A DNA stretch of 21,981 bases. It comes from Chloroflexota bacterium (GTDB lineage Bacteria; Chloroflexota; Dehalococcoidia; DSTF01; RBG-16-68-14). The notes beneath the pieces are model-generated. The model did not search any database. It was not told where the DNA came from and saw only the letters and a program-made list of their open reading frames with translations. Of the stretch, positions 16,401 through 21,981 are shown in pieces (within the stretch, counting starts at the first letter, position 1; each line of letters opens with the position of its first letter). Location: positions 1 through 21,981 of the forward strand of contig JADFNZ010000007.1 in assembly GCA_022563135.1 (NCBI GenBank), in the 5' to 3' direction. Both the position numbers and the translations under genes were made by a program.

Positions 16401-17130
16401 GGCTGGGCTGTACACCGCCGGTCGCGCCGGCATCCGGTGGGGCAGACGCCGTGCCCCCTGGGGCGGGCGGCTGCGGTCGCGTGAATGGACTCTGCGCCGG
16501 CTCTGGTGATGCCGCCGGCGGGCTCGCCGGCGGAGGAGCGGCCACACCGACATCGCCGCCCTGCCTGGCGGCTTCGGCCTGCTTGCTCACCCGCAGCGTG
16601 CGGTAGTAGAGCCTCGACTCGGGCGGCCCGTTGAGCGTCACTCCCATCCGCTCTTCCAGAAGCTGCTTGGTGCGCGCGCAGGCCTCCTCCGTCGTCGATG
16701 AGAGATCGGCCTCCTCGCCCACCTGCAGCTCCAGCGCCACTTGGGCCTTTGCGCTCCTCGACGTGACCTCCACGTGCACCTCGCGAAGCTGCGGCATGAT
16801 TCGCAACTCCTCAGTCACCCGCCTCGCTACCTCATCGGTATCGATGCGGGCCGTGCCGCCGCCGGGCAGCTTCACGTTCAAGGTGCCCGCCGACGAAGGG
16901 GTCACCTCGTAGATCATCAAGGCCAGGCCGAGCAAGATCAGGATCAGGCCGCCGAAGGTGATGATCAGCTGGGATGAGGTCTCGTTGTGGTCGTCCATAT
17001 AGCCGGCGAGATCCTGGATCCATTCGATACTCTGGTCAGGCTCCGCCCACGTCAGCAGCACGACCACCATGACCAGGAAGATCCAGACGAGCGCCCCGGC
17101 GATAATCAGCGCGCGGTTGGTCGCGTCCAT
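16354..17130 (-). CDS. amaP: AmaP-like alkaline-shock membrane anchor protein
   Basis: The 258-residue product has two transmembrane helices, about residues 7-28 and 54-75, separated by a short acidic loop. An Asp23/AmaP-like domain follows at about 84-185 (GGGTARIDTDEVARRVTEELRIMPQ...). A Pro/Ala-rich cytoplasmic tail (about 205-258) ends the protein. AmaP anchors Asp23-type proteins to the membrane in Firmicutes. The ATG at 17130 has a GGGAGAC site. The gene opens the amaP-scpB-ylxP-echA run and has its own promoter 120-150 bases upstream. The name is by architecture; sequence identity is probably modest. Confidence 0.72.
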   Translation of the reverse strand: MDATNRALIIAGALVWIFLVMVVVLLTWAEPDQSIEWIQDLAGYMDDHNETSSQLIITFGGLILILLGLALMIYEVTPSSAGTLNVKLPGGGTARIDTDEVARRVTEELRIMPQLREVHVEVTSRSAKAQVALELQVGEEADLSSTTEEACARTKQLLEERMGVTLNGPPESRLYYRTLRVSKQAEAARQGGDVGVAAPPPASPPAASPEPAQSPFTRPQPPAPGGTASAPPDAGATGGVQPSHDASETPPEDRPAGA

Positions 17131-17257
17131 CGTTCGTATTGTCTCCCGGCCCGCTTGCGCAGGCCATGCTCAGAAGGGGCTTTCGACTGGGCGCACGCGT
17201 GAGGCGTGCAGCGCGGAATGAGGCGGCGGGCGTGAGTAACAGCCACGGCTCGCAGCC

Positions 17258-17285
17258 ATCATACCGCATCCCCTGCCAGAGTCAA
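17258..17285 (-). promoter_or_regulatory. Promoter of the amaP-scpB-ylxP cluster
   Basis: On the minus strand TTGACT (17285-17280) and TATGAT (17263-17258) are 16 bases apart. Transcription would begin near 17251, giving a leader of about 120 bases before the amaP ATG at 17130. An inverted repeat CGAAC-N6-GTTCG lies just upstream at 17309-17324. Confidence 0.7.
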
Positions 17286-17337
17286 CGCGTCGTGGCCAGG
17301 CTATGGTACGAACGAGTCGGTTCGCTTGCGCGCCCCG

Positions 17338-17433
17338 CTAGCCGCAGACGGTAAAGCCACAGACGGGGCAGCAGGCGCATCCTTCGCCGTAGACGAGGGG
17401 CCCGCCACAGTCAGGGCAGCGGTGTCGCTTCAT
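17338..17433 (-). CDS. 31-residue zinc-ribbon microprotein resembling the NrdJ C-terminal zinc finger
   Basis: Reading the minus strand from ATG 17433 to TAG 17338 gives a 31-residue protein. Its seven cysteines form two CPxCG knuckles, CPDCGG at about residues 6-11 and CCPVCG at 21-26, with GEGC between them and a final CG. This pattern closely resembles the C-terminal zinc ribbon of B12-dependent (class II) ribonucleotide reductase, which helps re-reduce the active site. Here it stands alone, and no reductase body lies upstream. It has its own ribosome site (GGAG, 7-base spacer) and a good promoter with a LexA-like box, so it appears to be a real, independently controlled gene. Alternatives are a remnant of a lost nrdJ or a general small zinc-ribbon protein. 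Confidence 0.72.
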   Translation of the reverse strand: MKRHRCPDCGGPLVYGEGCACCPVCGFTVCG

Positions 17434-17471
17434 GCTGAGCTCCAATCGCACACTTGTTCTGTTTGGAGTTC

Positions 17472-17500
17472 AGCATATCAGAACGTCTGTTCTTCGTCAA
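17472..17500 (-). promoter_or_regulatory. Promoter of the zinc-ribbon microprotein
   Basis: On the minus strand TTGACG (17500-17495) and TATGCT (17477-17472) are 17 bases apart, and TG-A before the -10 gives an extended -10. The start codon is 38 bases downstream of the -10. Confidence 0.75.
17480..17493. promoter_or_regulatory. LexA/SOS-like operator within the promoter spacer
   Basis: AGAACAGACGTTCT (minus strand) is an inverted repeat, AGAAC-N4-GTTCT. Its inner 12 bases fit the Gram-positive-type SOS box GAACRNRYGTTC at every position; only the outermost pair differs from CGAAC...GTTCG. It fills the gap between the -35 and -10, where a bound repressor would block RNA polymerase. No lexA gene is in the window, so the identity of the repressor is inferred. 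Confidence 0.6.
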
Positions 17501-17509
17501 CCCCGCCGG

Positions 17510-17626
17510 CTAGCTAGCGAGCCACGCGATGAGCTCGCGCACCTTGCCGGTCAGCCACGAGAGGCGCTCGCGGTCCATGACGAGGAGCCCGCCGATGACG
17601 AGGATGGCCAGTCCAAACTCAGGCAT
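17510..17626 (-). CDS. Possible 38-residue small membrane protein
   Basis: ATG at 17626 to TAG at 17510 encodes a short protein with one hydrophobic segment (FGLAILVIGGLLVM, residues 4-17) followed by an amphipathic, basic C-terminal part (DRERLSWLTGKVRELIAWLA). The layout is that of a single-pass small membrane protein. There is no clear ribosome site, and the family is not recognised. It sits between the integral membrane protein gene and the zinc-ribbon promoter in the same direction. Confidence 0.3.
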   Translation of the reverse strand: MPEFGLAILVIGGLLVMDRERLSWLTGKVRELIAWLAS

Positions 17627-17711
17627 GACATGGCTAGGATACCACGTGCGCCCCTAAGCTGCCTGATCGCTGGGAGAAGTGACGCGGCCTCTCCCAAGAT
17701 CGCCCGCGGAT

Positions 17712-18422
17712 CTATGCGGCGCGTTGGTCTACTGACTGTTCCCGCGGCAGGAAGCGGCTGCCAAGGAAGTAGGCGTGGCGGATGCCCGCGACGGGCGCGG
17801 CGAACACCGCGAGGCCCCAGAGGCCGACGATGTGGTAGGCCGTCGCCGTCGCCATCGCCGCCAGCCCGATGATGAGGTACTGCGGCAACATCCACCCGTA
17901 CCGTTTCCGCCATGCTGGAACGATCGGCTCACCATTGCTCAGCGCGATCGCCGTCGCGACGAGCGCGGAGTTGATCGCGTAGTTGGCCAGCGCCCCGAGG
18001 AGGGCCGGCACCAGTACCACGGGCCAGGCCTCCGGCGTCGCAGGATCCCCGTAGAGCTCAAAGATCGCTGCGAACGCCGCCCCCGCCAGCGTATACGTAG
18101 CGGCGTTGTAGGCCCGCTTATACCACGCCGCATCGCTGCGGAGCTGGCCAATCAGCACGATCGCCGGCGCCACCAGCGCAACACCCCAGAGGCCACCCAA
18201 GATCGCTGCGGCCAGCACCGCCACAACGCCGACCGAGATGTGGCTATCGAACAGGCCGACGGCGTACCGCTCCGCCAGCGCGCCCAGCGCGAGCAGGAGC
18301 AGGAGCACCTTCAGGTCGTCGCTGGTAGCGCCGCTCACGCCGTAGGCGAGCACGGCCAATCCCGCGATAGTGACCAGAGCGACCCAAGTCCAGAGACGAC
18401 GATCCGGCCTGTTCGACTCCAC
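17712..18422 (-). CDS. Integral membrane protein resembling the N-terminal sensor region of HD/HD-GYP-type proteins
   Basis: The product, 236 residues from GTG 18422, has about seven or eight hydrophobic helices and short loops. From memory, the stretches DSHISVGVVAVLAAAILGG, YNAATYTLAGAA and ALLGALANYAINSALVA look like the membrane regions that precede HD phosphohydrolase domains in some Chloroflexota and Actinobacteria proteins. No catalytic domain follows, since the frame stops 20 residues after the last helix. GTG at 18422 is favoured over TTG at 18437 because GGAG (18431-18434 region) lies 9 bases before it. Function is unknown; a stand-alone membrane sensor, or a partner for a catalytic protein coded elsewhere, are possibilities. 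Confidence 0.7.
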   Translation of the reverse strand: MESNRPDRRLWTWVALVTIAGLAVLAYGVSGATSDDLKVLLLLLALGALAERYAVGLFDSHISVGVVAVLAAAILGGLWGVALVAPAIVLIGQLRSDAAWYKRAYNAATYTLAGAAFAAIFELYGDPATPEAWPVVLVPALLGALANYAINSALVATAIALSNGEPIVPAWRKRYGWMLPQYLIIGLAAMATATAYHIVGLWGLAVFAAPVAGIRHAYFLGSRFLPREQSVDQRAA

Positions 18423-18477
18423 GATTCCGAACTCCAATCTTACGCGCGCTGCGAGATAGAGAGGCGCAGACTGTCGT

Positions 18478-20100
18478 CTAGTTCTCTACAAGGCCACCCC
18501 AGCGGATACCGCCCCAGCGGATGCCCTCGAAGCTGAGGCCGCCCCAGCGGATGCCATCGAAGCTGACGCTACCCCAGCGGATGCCGTTCCAGTCCACGGC
18601 GCCCCAACGGATGCCGTTCAGCTCCAGGCCGCCCCAGCGGATGCCGTCGAAGTTGGCGTCACGCCAGACCATGCCCGCCAGGTCCGCGTCGGCCACGCCG
18701 GCGGCAGAGAGCAGGATGTAGCTGGGCGTGAGGCCGTCATCCGTGCTTTGCAGCCCTCCGCTAAAGGCGATGGCCTGATCCGCCCGCACCTCGAGACCCT
18801 TCTGTCCGTTCACCGCTCCGGCCGTCTCAGAGAGGACGTACTTCACCTGCCCCGGCAGCCAGTCCGGATGCGCTTCGCGGATCAGAGCTACGACACCGCT
18901 GACGACGCCGGCGGACATCGAGGTGCCGCTCATGCGAAAGTAGCTGCCGTCGACGACATGATCCGGATGCGCAGTGGCGAGCACGCTCAAGGGATCGATA
19001 TTCGAGATGAGATTCCTGCCCGGCGCCAGCACATCCGGCTTGAGGAACCCGTCTTGCGTTGTGCCGCGACTGGACCAGGAGGTAATCGCATCATCCGACT
19101 GCTTCGCCGTGCCCCGGTCGTCCACGGCACCGACGACGATGACGAACGGGTCGTTCGCGGGGGGATAGAAGACAGCATCCGCTGCCGTGCCGAGGTTGCC
19201 CGCGGAGACGACGACTGCGACGCCGTGGAACCAGAGCAGTTCCACCGCTGCGTCCAGCGGGTCCACCAGATAGCTCTGAGCGACCGAGGAGGTGAGCGAA
19301 AGGTTCACCACGCGGATGTTGTGGATGTTGCGATTGTCGTCCACCCACTCCAGGCCGCCCAGGAGGTCGCCTATCGTCGCGTTGCCCTGAGCGTCACCGA
19401 TCTTTACGTCCACCAGCTTGACTCTCGGCGCAACGCCCGCGTACCGATTGTCTGAGAAGAACGAGCCGTCGCCGCCGACGATGCCTGCGACGTGCGTGCC
19501 GTGGCCGTAGCCATCCTCCGTGCTTGTCGTAGTGGAGTTGGCCGCAACCTCGACAACCACTCGCTCAAGCTGTCCGAAAGCGAAATCTGGGTTGTCATCA
19601 TCGCTGATTCCGGTATCGACGACGGCGACCGCAACGCCGTCACCGGCGTAGTCCTCCCAAACGGCGGTAGCGCCGACCGCGGCGGGGAAGGTGTTCGCCA
19701 GCTTCCGAGGATTCGGCAGCGGCTCGTTCCCCTTGCCTGCGGAGAGGAGCGGCGCGTCCAAGCTGAGCCAAACGACATCGCTCTGCCGAGCAAGGGCGTT
19801 GAGGCTGTCCGCGGGAATCGCCACATCGAGCGCAGGGATGATGTGGAACTCACGCTCTACAGTGCCGCCCGCTCGTTGGACGAAGGCCAGCAGATCGTCC
19901 GGCGTGCCGTCGTGCTGGACGATAAGCGGTACGGGTTCAGCCGGATGCTCCTCAGTCCACGCCGCAACCGCAGCGTGTACCGGCAGCGCCTCGTCCGAGG
20001 CCGTCAGGCCGCGAACCAGGAAGGCCGCCGCGAGGAGCAGACCGATGAGAAGGGGGATCCGCCAAACGTGGGAACCCTCTGCTGTGCTTGCTCGTATCGT
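18478..20100 (-). CDS. Secreted/surface S8 subtilase with C-terminal GIRWG repeats, under c-di-GMP riboswitch
   Basis: About 540 residues. A Sec-type signal or anchor helix (IPLLIGLLLAAAFLVRG) starts about 15 residues in. A prodomain-like region follows (PLIVQHDGTPDDLLAFVQRAGG ...). The peptidase domain has Asp in VAVVDTGISD, His in GYGHGTHVAG, Asn in VSAGNLG and Ser in SGTSMSAGVVSG (usual form GTSMAAP). Counted from codon 20139 these are Asp175, His213, Asn314 and Ser407; subtract 13 for the start used here. The C-terminus is six GIRWG repeats plus one degenerate unit. The frame is open up to TTG 20139, but that codon lies in the loop of a strong hairpin. The GGGAGGTG ribosome site at 20106-20113 points to ACG at 20100 (7-base spacer) or ATA at 20097, so no ordinary start codon fits. 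Confidence 0.9.
   Translation of the reverse strand, partial: TIRASTAEGSHVWRIPLLIGLLLAAAFLVRGLTASDEALPVHAAVAAWTEEHPAEPVPLIVQHDGTPDDLLAFVQRAGGTVEREFHIIPALDVAIPADSLNALARQSDVVWLSLDAPLLSAGKGNEPLPNPRKLANTFPAAVGATAVWEDYAGDGVAVAVVDTGISDDDNPDFAFGQLERVVVEVAANSTTTSTEDGYGHGTHVAGIVGGDGSFFSDNRYAGVAPRVKLVDVKIGDAQGNATIGDLLGGLEWVDDNRNIHNIRVVNLSLTSSVAQSYLVDPLDAAVELLWFHGVAVVVSAGNLGTAADAVFYPPANDPFVIVVGAVDDRGTAKQSDDAITSWSSRGTTQDGFLKPDVLAPGRNLISNIDPLSVLATAHPDHVVDGSYFRMSGTSMSAGVVSGVVALIREAHPDWLPGQVKYVLSETAGAVNGQKGLEVRADQAIAFSGGLQSTDDGLTPSYILLSAAGVADADLAGMVWRDANFDGIRWGGLELNGIRWGAVDWNGIRWGSVSFDGIRWGGLSFEGIRWGGIRWGGLVEN
18490..18675 (-). repeat. 30-base tandem repeat encoding GIRWG units
   Basis: CCCCAGCGGAT-type cores (plus-strand view) occur at 18497, 18512, 18542, 18572, 18602 (one mismatch) and 18632, with a decayed copy near 18662. 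The period is 30 bases except for one 15-base step. Each full unit encodes ten residues of the form (F/L/W)(D/N/E)GIRWG(G/A/S)(L/V)x. Confidence 0.93.
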
Positions 20101-20123
20101 GGATGCACCTCCCGCAATGCGAA

Positions 20124-20149
20124 GGCCCACCGCCTTCAAGCGGTGGGCC
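20124..20149 (-). terminator. Strong hairpin between riboswitch and subtilase (expression platform)
   Basis: GGCCCACCGC and GCGGTGGGCC form a perfect 10-base-pair stem with a 6-base loop, 5 bases after the aptamer. No U-run follows, so it is not a textbook intrinsic terminator. Its 3' side ends 10 bases before the GGGAGGTG ribosome site. A competing pairing, GCCTTC just after the aptamer with GAAGGC in the loop/3' arm, would break the hairpin, which suggests a two-state switch. Confidence 0.6.
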
Positions 20150-20154
20150 GAAGG

Positions 20155-20254
20155 CTCCGAAAGGTTTCCGGCAGCCCGGCGGTCGTTCCCCGGAGCGGGG
20201 GGCAGACCCGTGGCTTTGCGTCCCCGGCTTTCGCCAGGTTTGCCCTTATCGGAG
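20155..20254 (-). promoter_or_regulatory. c-di-GMP-I (GEMM) riboswitch aptamer
   Basis: On the minus strand the core reads AAGGGCAAACC, then TGGC-GAAA-GCCG, then GGGACGCAAAGCCACGGGTC, and closes with GCCGGGCTGCCGG. These are the conserved parts of the GEMM-I class: the AGGGCAAACC strand, the GAAA tetraloop hairpin, GGGACGCAAAGCC, a variable GC-rich stem and the 3' receptor strand. The outer stem P1 pairs CTCCGA (20254-20249) with TCGGAG (20160-20155). The class binds cyclic di-GMP and controls genes downstream, here the subtilase. Confidence 0.92.
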
Positions 20255-20407
20255 TCGCCTCTTGAGTTGTCCAGCGATGCCCTAACGCTTCGCCAGTACT
20301 ACCATCGGCCTATACCGAAAGATTCTGTGGCCCTTCTTGAGAATCAATATTCACCAGCGCAAGTTCGGTGGATAATTGCAGGGCAGTGAGCAAGGCGCTG
20401 CGACTGT

Positions 20408-20425
20408 GCCGACCTTCAGGTCGGC
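20408..20425. repeat. Palindromic hairpin, possible REP-like element or terminator
   Basis: GCCGACC-TTCA-GGTCGGC forms a 7-base-pair stem with a 4-base loop, 3 bases beyond the end of the VOC gene and followed by CCCCTA. It could end minus-strand transcription of the VOC gene or be one copy of an interspersed palindrome. No U-run is seen. Confidence 0.45.
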
Positions 20426-20427
20426 CC

Positions 20428-21285
20428 CTACGAAGGTGGCATCGTCCTCCGGGCCAGCTCCGGCCTGCCCGACCACTGCCAGGCGAGGTTCGTCCGGCTC
20501 ACGCCCATCAGCATCCCATGGAGCGAGGACGGGTGGATGAAGAGGCCTTGCGGGTTGGGGTCGTCACTGCGGCCGGCCCAGCGCGCGTCGCGGCGCTTGA
20601 GCCGGCCGATGATCGCCGGCACGTCGGACGTCTCCACGTAGCACATATAGATTGACTGGCCGTGCTTGGTCGCGAACCGCCCCATCGGGCGCGAGGCGTC
20701 GGTGATCTGGGAGAGCTCGATCCGGTCGAGGCGGGCGGGCGGGTCGAAGAGCGTCAGCTGGCCGGTGTAGCCGTACTGCTTGCTTGCGATAGGAGAGAAC
20801 TTCGACGCGTCCAAGCCGAACGCCTGCGTGTAGAACGCGGCCGCCTGCTGGTGGTCGTCCACCACGTTAGTGACCTCGTAGAGCCAGTTGATGAGACCCA
20901 CCGGCTCACGCTCTTGCCAGGGAGTGACGACCATGCGCATGCCGGCGGTGGCGTCCGGCTCGATGTAGAGCTGGCCGCCCTCCTCACGCCAGGCCACGTT
21001 GTGCGACGTCAGACGATCGCACAGCGCGGAGAGATCGCTCGTGGCAAAGCCGCCGGCGAAGATCCCTTCGCCCCAACGCTCCAGGTGCGCCGCGACGGGG
21101 CCGTCCCCCGCCGGCTCCAGCAGCTCGAACTCACTCACGCCCGCCTGCACCACGGTGCGCTTCGCCCGCAGCAGCTCGCTCGCGTCCTCGCGCACCTTCT
21201 GCGCGCCCAGCAGCTCGGCGAACGTCTCTTCAGCGGCAGCGCGGTCGCGCACGGCAAGTTGCATTCGGTCGATACGGGTCAGCAT
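20428..21285 (-). CDS. Two-domain VOC (glyoxalase/bleomycin-resistance/dioxygenase) family protein
   Basis: The 285-residue product contains two vicinal-oxygen-chelate halves. The first runs from MLTRIDRMQLAVRDRAAAEETFAELLGAQ to about residue 120. The second starts near 130 with NWLYEVTNVVDDHQQAAAFYTQAFGLD and ends around GLFIHPSSLHGMLMGVS. The His/Glu positions that hold the metal in VOC enzymes are only partly recognisable: the first half has Gln in MQLAV where glyoxalases have His, while the second half has Glu in LYEVTNV and His in SSLHGMLMG. Dioxygenase, lyase or sequestering functions all remain possible. ATG at 21285 has GAGGAGG upstream, and a good promoter lies at 21328-21356. It is divergent from the VTT-domain gene. 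Confidence 0.85.
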   Translation of the reverse strand: MLTRIDRMQLAVRDRAAAEETFAELLGAQKVREDASELLRAKRTVVQAGVSEFELLEPAGDGPVAAHLERWGEGIFAGGFATSDLSALCDRLTSHNVAWREEGGQLYIEPDATAGMRMVVTPWQEREPVGLINWLYEVTNVVDDHQQAAAFYTQAFGLDASKFSPIASKQYGYTGQLTLFDPPARLDRIELSQITDASRPMGRFATKHGQSIYMCYVETSDVPAIIGRLKRRDARWAGRSDDPNPQGLFIHPSSLHGMLMGVSRTNLAWQWSGRPELARRTMPPS

Positions 21286-21327
21286 CGTCACACCCTCCTC
21301 GCAGGTTGAACCTGGGAATGCGGCACA

Positions 21328-21356
21328 AGCGTAGAGCGGCGTCGTGCCGCCGTCAA
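21328..21356 (-). promoter_or_regulatory. Promoter of the VOC gene with inverted repeat in the spacer
   Basis: On the minus strand TTGACG (21356-21351) and TACGCT (21333-21328) are 17 bases apart. Between them lies GCGGC-N5-GCCGC (21336-21350), a possible operator, though in GC-rich DNA this may be chance. Confidence 0.55.
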
Positions 21357-21404
21357 GCGCGCCTCCTCTAGCCATCGCGCGCGTTTGCGCGATAAGCTGA
21401 TGCC

Positions 21405-21981
21405 GTGGAGAGTGACGCCGACCCCGCCGCGCCCCCGCCAGCGCCATCGCGCGCGGTGACGATCTACCAGTGGGTGCAGGACCATGCGCCGAAGAGCCGC
21501 GCTGGCCGGCTAACGCTTGGAGCCCTGATCGTCGCCCTCGTGATGATCCCATCGATCGGGCTGCTCATCCTCCCCATCTGGGTCGACCTGAGCGAGGACC
21601 GCTTCGCGGCGTTCGGCCTGGGCGGCGTGTTCCTCGCGAATCTCGCCAGCACGGCCACCGTCTTCATCCCGGTGCCCGGACTCACCGCGGCTGGACAGGC
21701 GCTGATCATCTCGCAGGGCGCGACGCAGAACCCGATCGCGGTGGGGCTCCTCGGGGGCACCGGCATGGCGTTGGGAGAGGTGACCGCCTACGTCGCCGGC
21801 GTCGCCGGTTCGGAGGTGGCACGCGAGGGGGAGATCCAGGTGCCGCGGCTGATACGACCGGCGGTGCTGCGAGTGATCCGCGGCGTGAATTGGCTGATGG
21901 CGCGCTACGGCTTCATCACCCTCCTCGTCCTCTCGGCGATCCCCAACCCAGCGTTCGAGTTCGCCGGAATCACCGCGGGCG
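21405..21981 (+). CDS. VTT-domain (DedA/SNARE-associated family) membrane protein, partial
   Basis: The frame is open from GTG 21405 to the window end (192 residues seen). After a Pro/Ala-rich N-terminal tail and a basic stretch, a first hydrophobic helix (LTLGALIVALVMIPSIGLLILPIWV) appears. Next come FLANLASTATVFIPVPGLTAAGQALIIS-like sequence (pattern only) and GLLGGTGMALGEVTAYVAG, then a helix ending ITLLVLSAIPNPAFEFAGI. The buried prolines in FIPVPG and IPNP and the E in MALGEVTAY match VTT-domain proteins, which move or scramble lipid carriers in the membrane. The start has no strong ribosome site; GTG at 21456 is an alternative. Confidence 0.82.
   Translation, partial: MESDADPAAPPPAPSRAVTIYQWVQDHAPKSRAGRLTLGALIVALVMIPSIGLLILPIWVDLSEDRFAAFGLGGVFLANLASTATVFIPVPGLTAAGQALIISQGATQNPIAVGLLGGTGMALGEVTAYVAGVAGSEVAREGEIQVPRLIRPAVLRVIRGVNWLMARYGFITLLVLSAIPNPAFEFAGITAG

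Noticed and set aside
17309..17324. Second LexA box (CGAAC...GTTCG)
   Set aside because: The half-sites are separated by six bases and not four, so it does not fit the SOS box spacing; kept only as an inverted repeat.
18490..18675. CRISPR array suggested by regular 30-base repeats
   Set aside because: The repeats are in frame within a protein, there are no unique spacers and no cas genes.
18521..18721. 66-codon plus-strand frame with PPQRMP repeats
   Set aside because: It is the reverse reading of the GIRWG repeats.

Overview
The window is GC-rich bacterial DNA with tightly packed genes. Many neighbours are joined by 4-base ATGA/GTGA overlaps, GTG starts are frequent, and several promoters look like sigma-70 sites (TTGACN-N16/17-TATRNT type). 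The gene mix points to a Chloroflexota-like genome: two secreted subtilases (one with a Thr/Pro linker and a Ca-binding tail), a RodZ-like protein carrying a PASTA domain, an AmaP-ScpB-YlxP cluster, a stand-alone HD-sensor-type membrane domain and a NrdJ-type zinc ribbon. The phylum is inferred from this content, and no rRNA or tRNA gene is present to confirm it.

Layout. 1-3306 (minus): the N-terminal part of an acyl-CoA synthetase cut by the window edge, then a secreted S8 protease. 3437-6877 (plus): a PEP-utilising enzyme of rifampin-phosphotransferase-like architecture with a Tam-type methyltransferase 6 bases behind it. 7109-8862 (plus): an overlapping SDR and divergent QueA-like pair that lies between two copies of an 18-base direct repeat. 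8884-11097 (minus): a double-GNAT protein and an MFS exporter. 11209-13871 (plus): tlyA, nadK, a frameshifted amino-acid N-acetyltransferase and an ADP-ribose pyrophosphatase, all overlapping, led by a promoter that predicts a leaderless tlyA mRNA. 13988-14647 (plus): RodZ-like HTH-TM-PASTA protein. 14652-17130 (minus): amaP-scpB-ylxP-echA cluster with its own promoter and a leader of about 120 bases. 17338-18422 (minus): a 31-codon zinc ribbon, a 38-codon possible membrane peptide and an integral membrane protein. 18478-20254 (minus): a second subtilase behind a c-di-GMP-I (GEMM) riboswitch. 20428-21285 (minus): a two-domain VOC protein. 21405-21981 (plus): a VTT-domain membrane protein cut by the window end.

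Two regulated units stand out. First, a c-di-GMP-I aptamer at 20155-20254 precedes an exported or membrane-tethered subtilase that ends in 10-residue GIRWG repeats, which suggests second-messenger control of a surface protease. Second, a 31-codon protein resembling the C-terminal zinc ribbon of class II ribonucleotide reductase sits behind a good promoter whose spacer holds a LexA/SOS-like box (AGAAC-N4-GTTCT). A candidate DNA-damage-inducible microprotein of this kind would be easy to miss in automated annotation. The SDR/QueA-like pair between direct repeats is the best candidate for an acquired cassette.
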